35,043 nt of DNA from Lachnospiraceae bacterium. Its GTDB lineage: Bacteria > Bacillota > Clostridia > Lachnospirales > Lachnospiraceae. Where the stretch lies: NCBI GenBank assembly GCA_021199495.1, contig JAJQHY010000040.1, positions 1 through 35,043 on the forward strand, read 5' to 3'. Made by a program: the position numbers and the translations under genes. The notes under the pieces are model-generated. The model saw only the letters and a list, made by a program, of their open reading frames with translations, was not told where the DNA came from and made no database searches. Shown here one piece after another: positions 23,839-33,800 of the stretch. Every line of letters begins with the position of its first letter. Within the stretch, counting starts at the first letter, position 1.

Positions 23839-23874
23839 TTTATTTTTATAAAACCGGGAAAGGGCATGATTACT

Positions 23875-25272
23875 ATGACAAAGGACCTGACAAATGGCTC
23901 TCCCACCAGATTGATTCTGGGATTTTCTCTCCCGCTTTTATGCGGTTATTTATTTCAGCAGTTCTACAGCATGGCGGACACGATGATTGTCGGCCGCTTC
24001 TTAGGCGTGAACGCTTTGGCGGCGGTCGGCTCTACCGGCTCGGTGAACTTTCTGATTATCGGCTTCTGCATGGGCCTGTGCAGCGGCTTCTCCATCCCCA
24101 TCGCGCAGCAGTTCGGAGCCGGCAATGAGAAAGCGGTCCGCAAATATATTGCCAACAGCGCCTGGCTGATTGCCGGAATTTCTGTCGCCATGGCAGCTGT
24201 GACCTGTCTGCTCAGCCGCAATATTCTCACACTGATGCAGACCCCGGACAATATTCTGGAGGAGGCCAACACCTACATCTGGATCATTTTCCTCGGTATC
24301 CCGGCGACCTGCCTGTATAATATCCTCTCCGGTATCATGCGTGCCCTGGGTGACAGTAAAACGCCTGTCATTTTCCTGCTGATTTCTTCCTTTTTAAATA
24401 TCGGGCTGGATATTTTCTGCATTCTGACTCTGAATATGGGAGTAGCAGGCGCCGCCTGGGCCACTGTTATTTCGCAGGCAGTCTCCGGCATTGCCTGTCT
24501 GATTTACATGCTGAAAAAGTTCGAGCTGATGCGGATTTCCAGAGAGGAATGGCGGCCGGATTTCCACCAGATGGGCATTCTGTGCGGGATGGGTATTCCC
24601 ATGGGCCTGCAGTATTCCATCACCGCCATCGGCAGCGTGATTCTGCAGTCCGCGACCAACTCGCTGGGCTCTGACGCGGTTGCCTCCATTACCGCAGGCA
24701 GCAAGGTCAGTATGTTCCTCTGCTGTCCCTTTGACGCCATGGGCGCCACCATGGCCACCTACAGCGGCCAGAACATCGGCGCCGGAAAGCTTGACCGTGT
24801 CGGGGAAGGCATGCGTGCCTGCATCCTGTTAGGCGCGGTCTACTCAGTCTTTGCCTTCACCTTCACGTTCTTTTTCGGCCGGGATATGGCAGGACTTTTT
24901 GTGGACGGCGGGGAGGCTGTAATCCTCGACCAGGCAGCTCTTTATCTGAGACTTAATACCGCCTTCTATTTTCCGCTGGCGTTAGTCAACATCGTCCGCT
25001 TCACCATCCAGGGTATGGGATTCCCACGCTTTGCCATTCTGGCGGGCGTCTTTGAGATGGCGGCCAGGTCCATTACCGCCTTCACGCTGGTCCCGGTGCT
25101 GGGCTTTACGGGCTCCTGCCTTGGCAACCCGGTAGCCTGGATCTTCGCGGACCTTTTCCTGATTCCCGCTTACTTCCACGTCAGGAAGACCATGGCGCGG
25201 ATTCTGCGGCAAAGGCTGGAGGGCGGCATACAGCGAAAGACAGATAAAATCGCGGTTGCCCAGCATACCTGA
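23875..25272 (+). CDS. MATE family efflux transporter
   Basis: A 465-residue inner-membrane exporter of the multidrug and toxic compound extrusion family, driven by Na+ or H+. About twelve hydrophobic segments occur in two halves; family-type stretches include PLLCGYLFQQFYSMADTMIVG near the N-terminus, GFCMGLCSGFSIPIAQQFGAGNE, RALGDSKTPVIFLLISSFLNI, and the second-half ATYSGQNIGAGKLDRV. The ATG at 23875 is preferred, about ten bases after AAAGGG; earlier in-frame ATGs at 23866 and 23830 are less well placed, the latter lying inside the inverted repeat. Substrate cannot be told from sequence. A terminator follows the stop. Confidence 0.92.
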   Translation: MTKDLTNGSPTRLILGFSLPLLCGYLFQQFYSMADTMIVGRFLGVNALAAVGSTGSVNFLIIGFCMGLCSGFSIPIAQQFGAGNEKAVRKYIANSAWLIAGISVAMAAVTCLLSRNILTLMQTPDNILEEANTYIWIIFLGIPATCLYNILSGIMRALGDSKTPVIFLLISSFLNIGLDIFCILTLNMGVAGAAWATVISQAVSGIACLIYMLKKFELMRISREEWRPDFHQMGILCGMGIPMGLQYSITAIGSVILQSATNSLGSDAVASITAGSKVSMFLCCPFDAMGATMATYSGQNIGAGKLDRVGEGMRACILLGAVYSVFAFTFTFFFGRDMAGLFVDGGEAVILDQAALYLRLNTAFYFPLALVNIVRFTIQGMGFPRFAILAGVFEMAARSITAFTLVPVLGFTGSCLGNPVAWIFADLFLIPAYFHVRKTMARILRQRLEGGIQRKTDKIAVAQHT

Positions 25273-25285
25273 CTATTCGTAACAT

Positions 25286-25324
25286 AAAAGGGCTGCCGAT
25301 CACAACCGACCGGCAGCCTTTTTT
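25286..25324. terminator. Bidirectional terminator between MATE and PTS genes
   Basis: GGCTGCCG (25291-25298) and CGGCAGCC (25311-25318) form a perfect stem, with A's before and six T's after. It serves the MATE gene on the plus strand and the convergent PTS gene on the minus strand. Confidence 0.92.
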
Positions 25325-25363
25325 ACAGGATCATGAAGCATGCTGACTGATATCTGATCACGC

Positions 25364-27316
25364 TTATTTGTAAGTGATAATGGTACTTCCAACCTCAATC
25401 TTTCCCGCGGAAGCGGTATCAATCGTCCCATAGTCATCCGCGTTCGATATTACCACCGGTGTCACCACAGAGAAGCCCTTGGATTTGATAAACGGAATAT
25501 CAAATTTCAGGAGAAGGTCTCCCGCCTTCACGCGGTCGCCTTCCTTCGCCTTCGGGGTAAAGCCCTCGCCCTTCAGATTAACCGTGTCCATTCCCACATG
25601 AATCAATACCTCAGCTCCATCATCGGAGGAAATGCCGATCGCGTGACCGGTTTCAAAGAAGGTGGAAATCACGCCATTGCATGGTGCATAGACTTCGCCG
25701 ACCTCCGGTTCCACAGCAATTCCCTGTCCCAGAGCGCCGGAGGAGAACACCTCATCCTTCACTTCGGTTAAAGGCATCAGAGTGCCCTTCAGAGGAGAAG
25801 TCAGCACAGCGCCGGAAGCGTCAGAAGGCTGAACGGAAACGGTTGCTGCAGAAGCAGCGGCCACAACCGGTTCAGAAGCAGGAACAGCATCCGGAGAAGT
25901 ATATTCTTCCACCGGCAGCTTTCCGTTCTTCTGCCATACGCCGAACAGAATATAGCAGACCACAAAGGAAACCACCATTGCAATCACCGTACCGATTACG
26001 GCGTTCACCAGGTTGCTCATGGTGTAGCCTAACGTCTGCGCCTGCTCAGTCGGAATGTAGGCCGGAAGGACCAGCAGTCCCGGAGAACCGGCCGCGAATC
26101 TGGCTACCTTTGTGATGCCCAGATACAGACCGCCGACACCGCCGCCGATCATCGCCGCGTACAGCGGGAAACTGAATTTCAGGTTAACACCGTAGAGAAC
26201 AGGCTCTGTGATGCCCAGAACACCGGTAAGACCTGCGGAAGAGGCCTGCTGCTTGGTATCCGGATTCTTGGAGCGGACACTCATTGCCAGACCGGCCGCG
26301 CCCTGTGCTACGTTGGAAACCAGCATGCCGGGGCCAACCACGGTATCCCAGCCGGCGCTGGCTAAGTTGTTGGTACCGATCGGAATCAGTCCGTAATGCG
26401 TTCCCGTCATCACCAGGAGCGGGGTGAAGATACCCACGACCGTCGGCACCAGCCAGGCCGCATTCGCGTTCAGCCAGGTGAAGAAGAGATTAATCAGATT
26501 CGAAACCCAGGCTCCGATCGGTCCTAAGACAACGATCAGTGCCGTGCCGCCCACCAAAAGGCTCACCAGGGGAACGGAGAAGAACTTGATCGCCTTTGGG
26601 GAGATTTTCTGCATGAAGTGCTCCACATAGGACATGAACCATACACCCAGAATAATCGGGATGACGGAGGATGTATAGGTGGCCTTTGTCACCGGCAGAA
26701 TTCCCAGAAACAGCACCGCTTCCTCTCCGGCCAGCAGTGTGATAAAGCTGGGATAAACCAGAATGCCGGCCAGAGCCATCGCCGTGCCCTGGTTGCACTT
26801 GAACTTTTTCGCGCAGGATACCGCTAAAAGCATGGGCATGAAGTAAAACGCCGCATCCGCAAACGTGTTCAGGATGATATAAGTCTGTGTTGAGCTTTTT
26901 AAAACGCCGAGAGCCACAAACAGCGCCATAAACGCCTTGAGCAGTCCGGCACCGGTAATGGCCGGAATGATCGGCTGGAAGATGCTTGCTATTCCTTCCA
27001 GCAGCTTACTTAACTGAGAACGCGTGTCCTCTTTCTCAGCATCATCGTCCTGTACGGGGCCGGCAGCCTCAAAGCCGCCTATGGCAATGACCTCCTGGTA
27101 AACCTGAGGTACATCGGGTCCGATCACGATCTGATACTGCCCGCCGGCGCTCACCACCGCCATAACTCCTTTTGTCTTTTTCAATAAATCCGTATCCGCC
27201 TTTGTATCGTCTTTCAAAGTGAAGCGAAGGCGGGTCGCGCAGTGGACGACGGAAATCACATTGTCCTTTCCGCCGATATGATCCACAATTGTTGTTGCCA
27301 ATGCCTTATAATCCAT
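25364..27316 (-). CDS. Beta-glucoside PTS transporter subunit IIBCA
   Basis: Imports and phosphorylates beta-glucosides using phosphate from phosphoenolpyruvate through HPr. The 650-residue chain starts at the ATG preceded by GGAGG six bases upstream (MDYKALATTI), four codons inside the longest frame. Domains in order: EIIB (1-90, phospho-Cys26 in SVVHCATRL), EIIC membrane domain (about 105-455, about ten hydrophobic segments, GTHYGLIPIGTNNL), an Ala-rich linker (about 470-495), and EIIA-Glc type (about 500-650, phospho-His573 in LIHVGMDTV). BglF/BglP-like. The GH1 enzyme lies 54 nt upstream in the same operon. No BglG antiterminator gene or obvious antiterminator site is near. Confidence 0.94.
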   Translation of the reverse strand: MDYKALATTIVDHIGGKDNVISVVHCATRLRFTLKDDTKADTDLLKKTKGVMAVVSAGGQYQIVIGPDVPQVYQEVIAIGGFEAAGPVQDDDAEKEDTRSQLSKLLEGIASIFQPIIPAITGAGLLKAFMALFVALGVLKSSTQTYIILNTFADAAFYFMPMLLAVSCAKKFKCNQGTAMALAGILVYPSFITLLAGEEAVLFLGILPVTKATYTSSVIPIILGVWFMSYVEHFMQKISPKAIKFFSVPLVSLLVGGTALIVVLGPIGAWVSNLINLFFTWLNANAAWLVPTVVGIFTPLLVMTGTHYGLIPIGTNNLASAGWDTVVGPGMLVSNVAQGAAGLAMSVRSKNPDTKQQASSAGLTGVLGITEPVLYGVNLKFSFPLYAAMIGGGVGGLYLGITKVARFAAGSPGLLVLPAYIPTEQAQTLGYTMSNLVNAVIGTVIAMVVSFVVCYILFGVWQKNGKLPVEEYTSPDAVPASEPVVAAASAATVSVQPSDASGAVLTSPLKGTLMPLTEVKDEVFSSGALGQGIAVEPEVGEVYAPCNGVISTFFETGHAIGISSDDGAEVLIHVGMDTVNLKGEGFTPKAKEGDRVKAGDLLLKFDIPFIKSKGFSVVTPVVISNADDYGTIDTASAGKIEVGSTIITYK

Positions 27317-27370
27317 AACACCCTCCATAATGCATTTTTATCCGGCTTATAAAACCTTCCCTTGTTATTT

Positions 27371-29052
<1,682 letters not shown>

Positions 29053-29113
29053 ACATTTTCGGCAACAAAAAAAAAGAATCTCTCATAATGAAATGAAAAG
29101 TTCCTCTCTTTCA

Positions 29114-29187
29114 TAGCGAAGGGGGGATTTGAACCCTCGACACCACGGGTATGAACCGTGTGCTCTCGCCAACTGAGCTACTTCGCC
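29114..29187 (-). tRNA. tRNA-Met (anticodon CAT)
   Basis: Acceptor GGCGAAG with CTTCGCT (one G-U pair), D-arm GCTC/GAGC, anticodon arm CACGG-TTCATAC-CCGTG with anticodon CAT, T-arm GAGGG-TTCAAAT-CCCCC, discriminator A. It lacks the three G-C pairs typical of initiator tRNA, so elongator Met is likely; tRNA-Ile2 (modified CAT) cannot be fully excluded. A nine-T run lies about 40 nt downstream on the minus strand (complement of 29067-29075). 3' CCA is not encoded. Confidence 0.93.
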
Positions 29188-29191
29188 ATAA

Positions 29192-29264
29192 TGGGACCTA
29201 CAGGGCTCGAACCTGTGACCCCCTGCTTGTAAGGCAGGTGCTCTCCCAGCTGAGCTAAGATCCC
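29192..29264 (-). tRNA. tRNA-Val (anticodon TAC)
   Basis: Acceptor GGGATCT with AGGTCCC (one mismatch or wobble), D-arm GCTC/GAGC, anticodon arm CCTGC-CTTACAA-GCAGG with anticodon TAC, T-arm ACAGG-TTCGAGC-CCTGT, discriminator A. It is first in a two-tRNA unit with tRNA-Met, four nt apart. CCA not encoded. Confidence 0.94.
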
Positions 29265-29286
29265 GTTCGTCGCAACCGACTAAGAT

Positions 29287-29315
29287 AATATAGCACCCCG
29301 GCCGCGGTTTGTCAA
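29287..29315 (-). promoter_or_regulatory. Promoter of the tRNA-Val/tRNA-Met unit
   Basis: On the minus strand TTGACA (-35) and TATATT (-10) are 17 nt apart. A GC-rich spacer separates them, and the tRNA-Val 5' end lies about 22 nt after the -10 box. Confidence 0.85.
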
Positions 29316-29360
29316 CAAAAAAAATTCGTTTTATGCGACGTTTTTGCCCATTAGAACTGG

Positions 29361-29786
29361 TCACACTTTCTCAAGCATTTCCTTCATGGTGTTCCAGCCC
29401 AGCACGGCGCACTTGACACGGGCAGGCATATGGGAAATATCGCGCAGAGCGCCGGCTTCCTCCAGCTCCTCGATTTCCTCTTCACTGGCACTGCCTTCGA
29501 TCATTTTGTGAAAAAGCTCCGCTATGTGCAGGGCTTCCTCCTTCGTGCGGCCCACAACCATGTCCAGCATGATGTCCACGGAGGCCTGCGAAATGGCGCA
29601 GCCGTCTCCCTCGAAAGTGCCGTCCACAATAACGCCGTCCTCCACCTTCAGCTGCAAAACGATGTCATCGCCGCAGGAGGGATTGATCCCCTCCAGCACC
29701 AGGTTGGCGTCCTGTAAACGCTCCTTGTGATAGGGATGCAGATTGTGGTCGGTTAAGATTTCATTATAAAAAGTGTTATTCGCCAA
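29361..29786 (-). CDS. sufU: SufU, Fe-S assembly sulfur-transfer protein
   Basis: Zn-dependent partner that accepts sulfur from the SufS persulfide and passes it to the SufBCD scaffold. The 141-residue chain has the SufU zinc ligands Cys38, Asp40, Cys63 and Cys126, and the extra helical stretch (about 98-118, SEEEIEELEEAGALR) that separates SufU from IscU. The start is a TTG, ten bases after AGGAGG; no ATG is available in frame. It overlaps the sufS stop by 11 nt. Last gene of the suf operon. Confidence 0.95.
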   Translation of the reverse strand: MANNTFYNEILTDHNLHPYHKERLQDANLVLEGINPSCGDDIVLQLKVEDGVIVDGTFEGDGCAISQASVDIMLDMVVGRTKEEALHIAELFHKMIEGSASEEEIEELEEAGALRDISHMPARVKCAVLGWNTMKEMLEKV

Positions 29787-30987
29787 AGCCCATTTTCCTC
29801 CTGATGGATTTCAGACTGTCTGAAAATCTGTCAATATCTTCCTCTGTATTATAAAAAGCAAGACTGACGCGCGCGGACGAACGAACGCCCAGGTGCGTCA
29901 AAAGCGGCTGCGCGCAGTGGTGACCCGCGCGAACCGCAACATGATCATCCGCCAGAATGGCCGCGATATCGTGAGGATGCACCTGATCCAGCGTGAAGCT
30001 TAAGATACCATGATGCTGCCGGTAATCCGCACTGCCCAGAATGTGGACGCCCGGGACTGCCATCATGCTCTCAAAGGCGTATTTCGTCAGCTCCTCTTCC
30101 CGCCTCTGAATTGTATCCCAGCCGATCTCCCCGATATAATCAAGCGCCGCTGACAGTCCCACCGCGTCCGCGGCATTGACCGTACCTGCTTCAAATTTGT
30201 GCGGAAGCTCCGCATAAACCGCACCGTCCCGTCTTACATAGGAAATCATTTCTCCGCCGCTTAAAAATGGCGGCATATCATTAAGCAGATGTTCCTTCCC
30301 ATATAAAACCCCGATCCCCATGGGGCCATAAACCTTGTGACCGGAGAACGCCAGAAAATCCGCGTCCAGCGCCTGCACATCCACCGGCATATGCGGCGTA
30401 CTCTGCGCCGCGTCCACCAAAACAATACCGCCGTTTGCATGCACCCGCGAGATGATATCCTCCACCGGATTGACACAGCCTAAGACATTGGAAACATGAC
30501 CGATGGCCGCCAGCTTTGTCCGCGGCGTGATCATCTCAGCGATACGTTCAGCGGGATAACTGCCGTCCGGCTCACAGTCCAGATATTTCAGTGTGGCACC
30601 AGTCTGCCTGGCCGCCATCTGCCAGGGCAGCATGTTGCTGTGATGCTCCGCGATAGTGATCAGGATCTCATCTCCCGGCTTTAAATTCGTCAACCCCCAG
30701 CTGTACGCCACGAGATTGATGCTCTCGGTGGTATTGCGGGTGAATATAATCTCCTCTGTCTTTTCCGCGTTGATAAAACGCCGGACACGTTCTCTGGCCA
30801 CCTCATAGCGGTCTGTCGCGTCAACAGCCAGGTCATAGAGTCCGCGCAGTGGATTCGCGTTGGACTTTACATAAAAGTCCTGTACCGCATCCAGCACTAC
30901 CTGCGGACGCTGGGCCGTGGCCGCGTTGTCCAGGTAAGCCAGGTCTGTATTCATCAGAAGGGGGAAATCCTCTTTATAGTTTCTCAT
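29776..30987 (-). CDS. sufS: SufS cysteine desulfurase
   Basis: PLP enzyme that takes sulfur from L-cysteine, leaving alanine, as a Cys-bound persulfide. The 403-residue chain is standard group II length. PLP lysine Lys218 lies in FSGHKVYGPMG; catalytic Cys358 lies in RAGHHCAQPLL; TIAEHHSNMLPW (111-122) carries the cofactor-stacking His. GAGAG lies about 12 bases before the ATG. Overlaps sufU and follows sufD by about 65 nt. Confidence 0.96.
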   Translation of the reverse strand: MRNYKEDFPLLMNTDLAYLDNAATAQRPQVVLDAVQDFYVKSNANPLRGLYDLAVDATDRYEVARERVRRFINAEKTEEIIFTRNTTESINLVAYSWGLTNLKPGDEILITIAEHHSNMLPWQMAARQTGATLKYLDCEPDGSYPAERIAEMITPRTKLAAIGHVSNVLGCVNPVEDIISRVHANGGIVLVDAAQSTPHMPVDVQALDADFLAFSGHKVYGPMGIGVLYGKEHLLNDMPPFLSGGEMISYVRRDGAVYAELPHKFEAGTVNAADAVGLSAALDYIGEIGWDTIQRREEELTKYAFESMMAVPGVHILGSADYRQHHGILSFTLDQVHPHDIAAILADDHVAVRAGHHCAQPLLTHLGVRSSARVSLAFYNTEEDIDRFSDSLKSIRRKMGFGE

Positions 30988-31052
30988 GGTGATATTATTC
31001 TCTCATAGTTCATAGTCATAAATTTCCTGCCGACCGGAATGCACTGCGGAAA

Positions 31053-32249
31053 TTACCCGCAAATCCTATCGCGCGTCATAGCACAGAGAAACGCCCGCAC
31101 TGTCTGCTGCACCTTTTCATCCGGGATCAGGCTACAAACTGCCTCCAGTTTCGCCGAGGCGATCAGGTCCTCTGCCGCTTGTGCGGAAATCCCGCGCGTA
31201 CCCAGATAAAAGAGCACCTGCTCCGGCAGTCTGCCGATGGTCGCGCCATGGTTGCCCTCCACGTCCTCCTCCTGACAGAGAATCAGAGGAATGGTCTGGT
31301 TAACCTGTCTTTCTCCCAGCAGAAGAATGTCCTCTTTCTCGTTGCCCTTCGCGCCCGCGCAACCCCGCGGGAAATCAATCGTGCCGCGGAAGAGCTTGAA
31401 CGCATTCTCCTCCAGCACGCCGGAAGCGTTCATTTCGCTTGTGGTCTTACGCCCCACATGGCGCACCAGATAATTCATATCCAGGTGCTGTCCCGCACGG
31501 ACCCGATATCCTGCCTCCGCGTGGAAGGCGCTTTTATCTCCCTTGAGGGTGGTGCAGACGCCCACGTACTGCGCGCCGCCGCCCAGCTCCAGTTTCGTCA
31601 GAGAAACCTGTGCCTTCTCCTTACAGAGGCTGGCCACATCCGTCAGGACTGTCGAGCCTTCCCCGGTCAGCTGCACCACGTACAGCTGCACATTTGCTTC
31701 CGCCTCCGCAATGGTCTTCACCTGCAGGCAAGCCTGCACCTTCTGGGTACTCTTTAAAATAAAAATAACAGGAATGCTGCTGCCCTCAGCCGCATGAATA
31801 TAAATCCGGTCAGCCGCCGAAGTTCCCTCTGTATAATCCAGACTGATCATAACCGGGACACCGGTCTGGCAGCCGGATTGCACCTCCACCAGAGTCACGG
31901 CGCTGTCCGCCATATATTGCTCAAACTCTGCGCCCATGCCGGACTCGGTTTCCTGAAATTTCCCGCGGATTTCCTGTGATTTCCCGCAAATTCCCACGGA
32001 TTTTCCCGAAATTTCCTCCTGGAAATTCTGATTTCCTGAAATTTCCAATCCGGAAATTCCGATTTTCTCAGATTTCCCGGAAATTTCCGGAAATTTCCTC
32101 ACCGAAACGCCCTCCGGCAGCCCGCTCAACGTAATCTCGGCGCCCGTCTGTGCCGACAAAAGCTCCACCTCGCCCGCATTCATTTTCAGGCGGTTCCAGG
32201 TCAGGGCCGGGAGCGGATTGACTGTCATATTTTTTGTGCTTTCCATCAT
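31053..32249 (-). CDS. sufD: SufD, Fe-S scaffold subunit with a repeat-encoded insert
   Basis: Partner of SufB in the SufBC2D scaffold. The 398-residue chain has the SufB/SufD beta-helix and the family C-terminus (AGAKGNEKEDILLLG, then NHGATIGRLPEQVLFYLGTRGIS). Residues 51-103 are unusual: repeated Ile-Ser-Gly-Lys-Ser and Gln-Glu-Ile-type units encoded by many short GGAAATTTC-like repeats (31941-32099). This seems to sit in the variable N-terminal part where normal SufD has helices. The frame stays open, so the gene is probably functional. AGGAGG lies six bases before the ATG; a second ATG follows at once. Starts 11 nt after sufB. Confidence 0.9.
   Translation of the reverse strand: MMESTKNMTVNPLPALTWNRLKMNAGEVELLSAQTGAEITLSGLPEGVSVRKFPEISGKSEKIGISGLEISGNQNFQEEISGKSVGICGKSQEIRGKFQETESGMGAEFEQYMADSAVTLVEVQSGCQTGVPVMISLDYTEGTSAADRIYIHAAEGSSIPVIFILKSTQKVQACLQVKTIAEAEANVQLYVVQLTGEGSTVLTDVASLCKEKAQVSLTKLELGGGAQYVGVCTTLKGDKSAFHAEAGYRVRAGQHLDMNYLVRHVGRKTTSEMNASGVLEENAFKLFRGTIDFPRGCAGAKGNEKEDILLLGERQVNQTIPLILCQEEDVEGNHGATIGRLPEQVLFYLGTRGISAQAAEDLIASAKLEAVCSLIPDEKVQQTVRAFLCAMTRDRICG
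31941..32099. repeat. Short GGAAATTTC-type repeat tract inside sufD
   Basis: About a dozen degenerate copies of a near-palindromic unit, minus strand GGAAATTTCC or GGGAAAT, at about 10-13-nt spacing. The most regular part is two adjacent GGAAATTTCC copies near 32088. The unit is AT-centred and unlike the codon use of the rest of sufD. Confidence 0.8.
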
Positions 32250-32260
32250 CCCTATCCTCC

Positions 32261-33667
32261 TCAGCCGATGCTGCCCTTCATTTCCAGGCGGATCAGATTG
32301 TTCATCTCCACCGCGTACTCAAGCGGCAGCTCCTTCGACACGTTGTCCGCAAAGCCGCCCACGATCATCGCCCTGGCGTTTTCCTCGCTGATGCCGCGCG
32401 ACATCAGATAAAAGACCGCGTCATCGCTGATGCGCCCGATCTTCGCCTCATGGCCCACGTCAGCGTCGCCGCAGCGAATATCCATTGCGGGAATGGTGTC
32501 TGAGCGGGAAATATCGTCCAGCATCAGAGACTGGCAGGAAACCGCGGCCTTGCTGTGCGCTGCCTTCTCCTGAATCACCACGGAGCTGCGGAAGGTGCTG
32601 ATACCGCCGTCCTTGGAAATAGATTTCGTGTTAATATAAGAAGAAGTCCCCTCCCCCATGTGCACGACCTTCGCGCCGGTATCCAGGTTCTGCCCCTCAC
32701 CGGCGAAGGTGATGCCGGTGAATTCCATACGGGAATTGTTCCCTTTTAAAATAGTCATTGGATACAGATATGATACATGGGAGCCGAAGGAACCGGATAC
32801 CCATTCCATGGTGCCGCCCTCTTCCACGATTGCCCGCTTGGTGTTCAGGTTATACATATTCTTGGACCAGTTCTCGATGGTAGAATAGCGCAGGCGGGCG
32901 TTTTTGCCCACATACAGCTCCACACAGCCGGCGTGGAGGTTGGCTACATTATATTTCGGCGCGGAACAGCCCTCGATGAAATGCAGGTTCGCGCCCTCGT
33001 CCACAATAATCAGCGTATGCTCAAACTGCCCGGCTCCGGGCGCGTTTAAGCGGAAATAGGACTGCAGAGGGATCTCCACCGTCACGCCGGGCGGCACATA
33101 CACAAAGGAACCGCCGGACCAGACCGCCCCGTGGAGCGCCGCGAATTTGTGGTCCTGCGGCGGCACCAGCTTCATGAAATGCGTCCGGATCATGTCGGCA
33201 TACTCGCCGTGCATGGCGCTCTCCAAATCTGTGTAGACCACGCCCATGGCCGCCACTTCCTCACGGACATTATGGTAAACTAACTCTGAATCGTACTGTG
33301 CGCCCACACCGGCTAAGGACTTTCTCTCCGCCTGAGGGATACCCAACCGCTCAAAGGTGTCCTTGATATCCTCCGGCACATCAGACCACTTCGCGCTCAT
33401 CTTCGTATTGGGCCGTACATAGGTGACGATGTGATCCATATCCAGGCCGTCGATGCTCGGACCCCAGTCGGGCACCTGAAGGGAATTATAAATCTGCAGA
33501 GAATGCAGGCGGAACTGATTCATCCAGGCCGGATCGTTTTTTTCCTTTGAAATCTTATCCACGATCTCAGGCGTCAGACCGGCCTGAAGCTTATAGGAAT
33601 CCCCGTCCTCATTTTTAAAATCGTATATACTGCGGTTGATATCATCAACCTGACTTTTCTCTCTCAT
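32261..33667 (-). CDS. sufB: SufB, Fe-S scaffold subunit
   Basis: Main scaffold on which Fe-S clusters are built. The 468-residue chain is of usual length and shows the family order: N-terminal helical part (IYDFKNED), HGAVWSGGSFVYVPPGV, a beta-helix core with FIEGCSAPKYNVANLHAGCVELYVG, and C-terminal RCGDADVGHEAKIGRISDDAVFYLMSRGIS, which holds the Cys and His/Glu region linked to cluster and SufD contact. GGGAGAGG precedes the ATG. It follows sufC by 133 nt, with a hairpin in the gap. Confidence 0.96.
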   Translation of the reverse strand: MREKSQVDDINRSIYDFKNEDGDSYKLQAGLTPEIVDKISKEKNDPAWMNQFRLHSLQIYNSLQVPDWGPSIDGLDMDHIVTYVRPNTKMSAKWSDVPEDIKDTFERLGIPQAERKSLAGVGAQYDSELVYHNVREEVAAMGVVYTDLESAMHGEYADMIRTHFMKLVPPQDHKFAALHGAVWSGGSFVYVPPGVTVEIPLQSYFRLNAPGAGQFEHTLIIVDEGANLHFIEGCSAPKYNVANLHAGCVELYVGKNARLRYSTIENWSKNMYNLNTKRAIVEEGGTMEWVSGSFGSHVSYLYPMTILKGNNSRMEFTGITFAGEGQNLDTGAKVVHMGEGTSSYINTKSISKDGGISTFRSSVVIQEKAAHSKAAVSCQSLMLDDISRSDTIPAMDIRCGDADVGHEAKIGRISDDAVFYLMSRGISEENARAMIVGGFADNVSKELPLEYAVEMNNLIRLEMKGSIG

Positions 33668-33737
33668 TCATGCCTCTCCCGCTGCCGGACTTTAAGACGC
33701 TTTCAACGATCAGTCCGACACCGCATACCGTTCCTTT

Positions 33738-33757
33738 AAAAGCCATATTCCGGCTTT
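33738..33757 (-). terminator. Small hairpin between sufC and sufB
   Basis: AAAGCC and GGCTTT form a 6-bp stem with a 7-nt loop; on the minus strand the stem ends in a T4 run. It may reduce read-through from sufC to sufB or set an mRNA processing boundary. The stem is short. Confidence 0.4.
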
Positions 33758-33800
33758 GCTGCGGCTTTTTCCTATTACACCCGCTCTCTGCGGATTTCAT

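Noticed and set aside
29114-29264. tRNA-Val/tRNA-Met as an integration site
   Set aside because: Both tRNAs are complete, no integrase or duplicated tRNA 3' end is seen nearby, and flanking genes are core functions.
31941-32099. CRISPR-like array
   Set aside because: The repeats are only about 10 nt, degenerate, without unique spacers, and lie in an open sufD frame; no cas genes are present.
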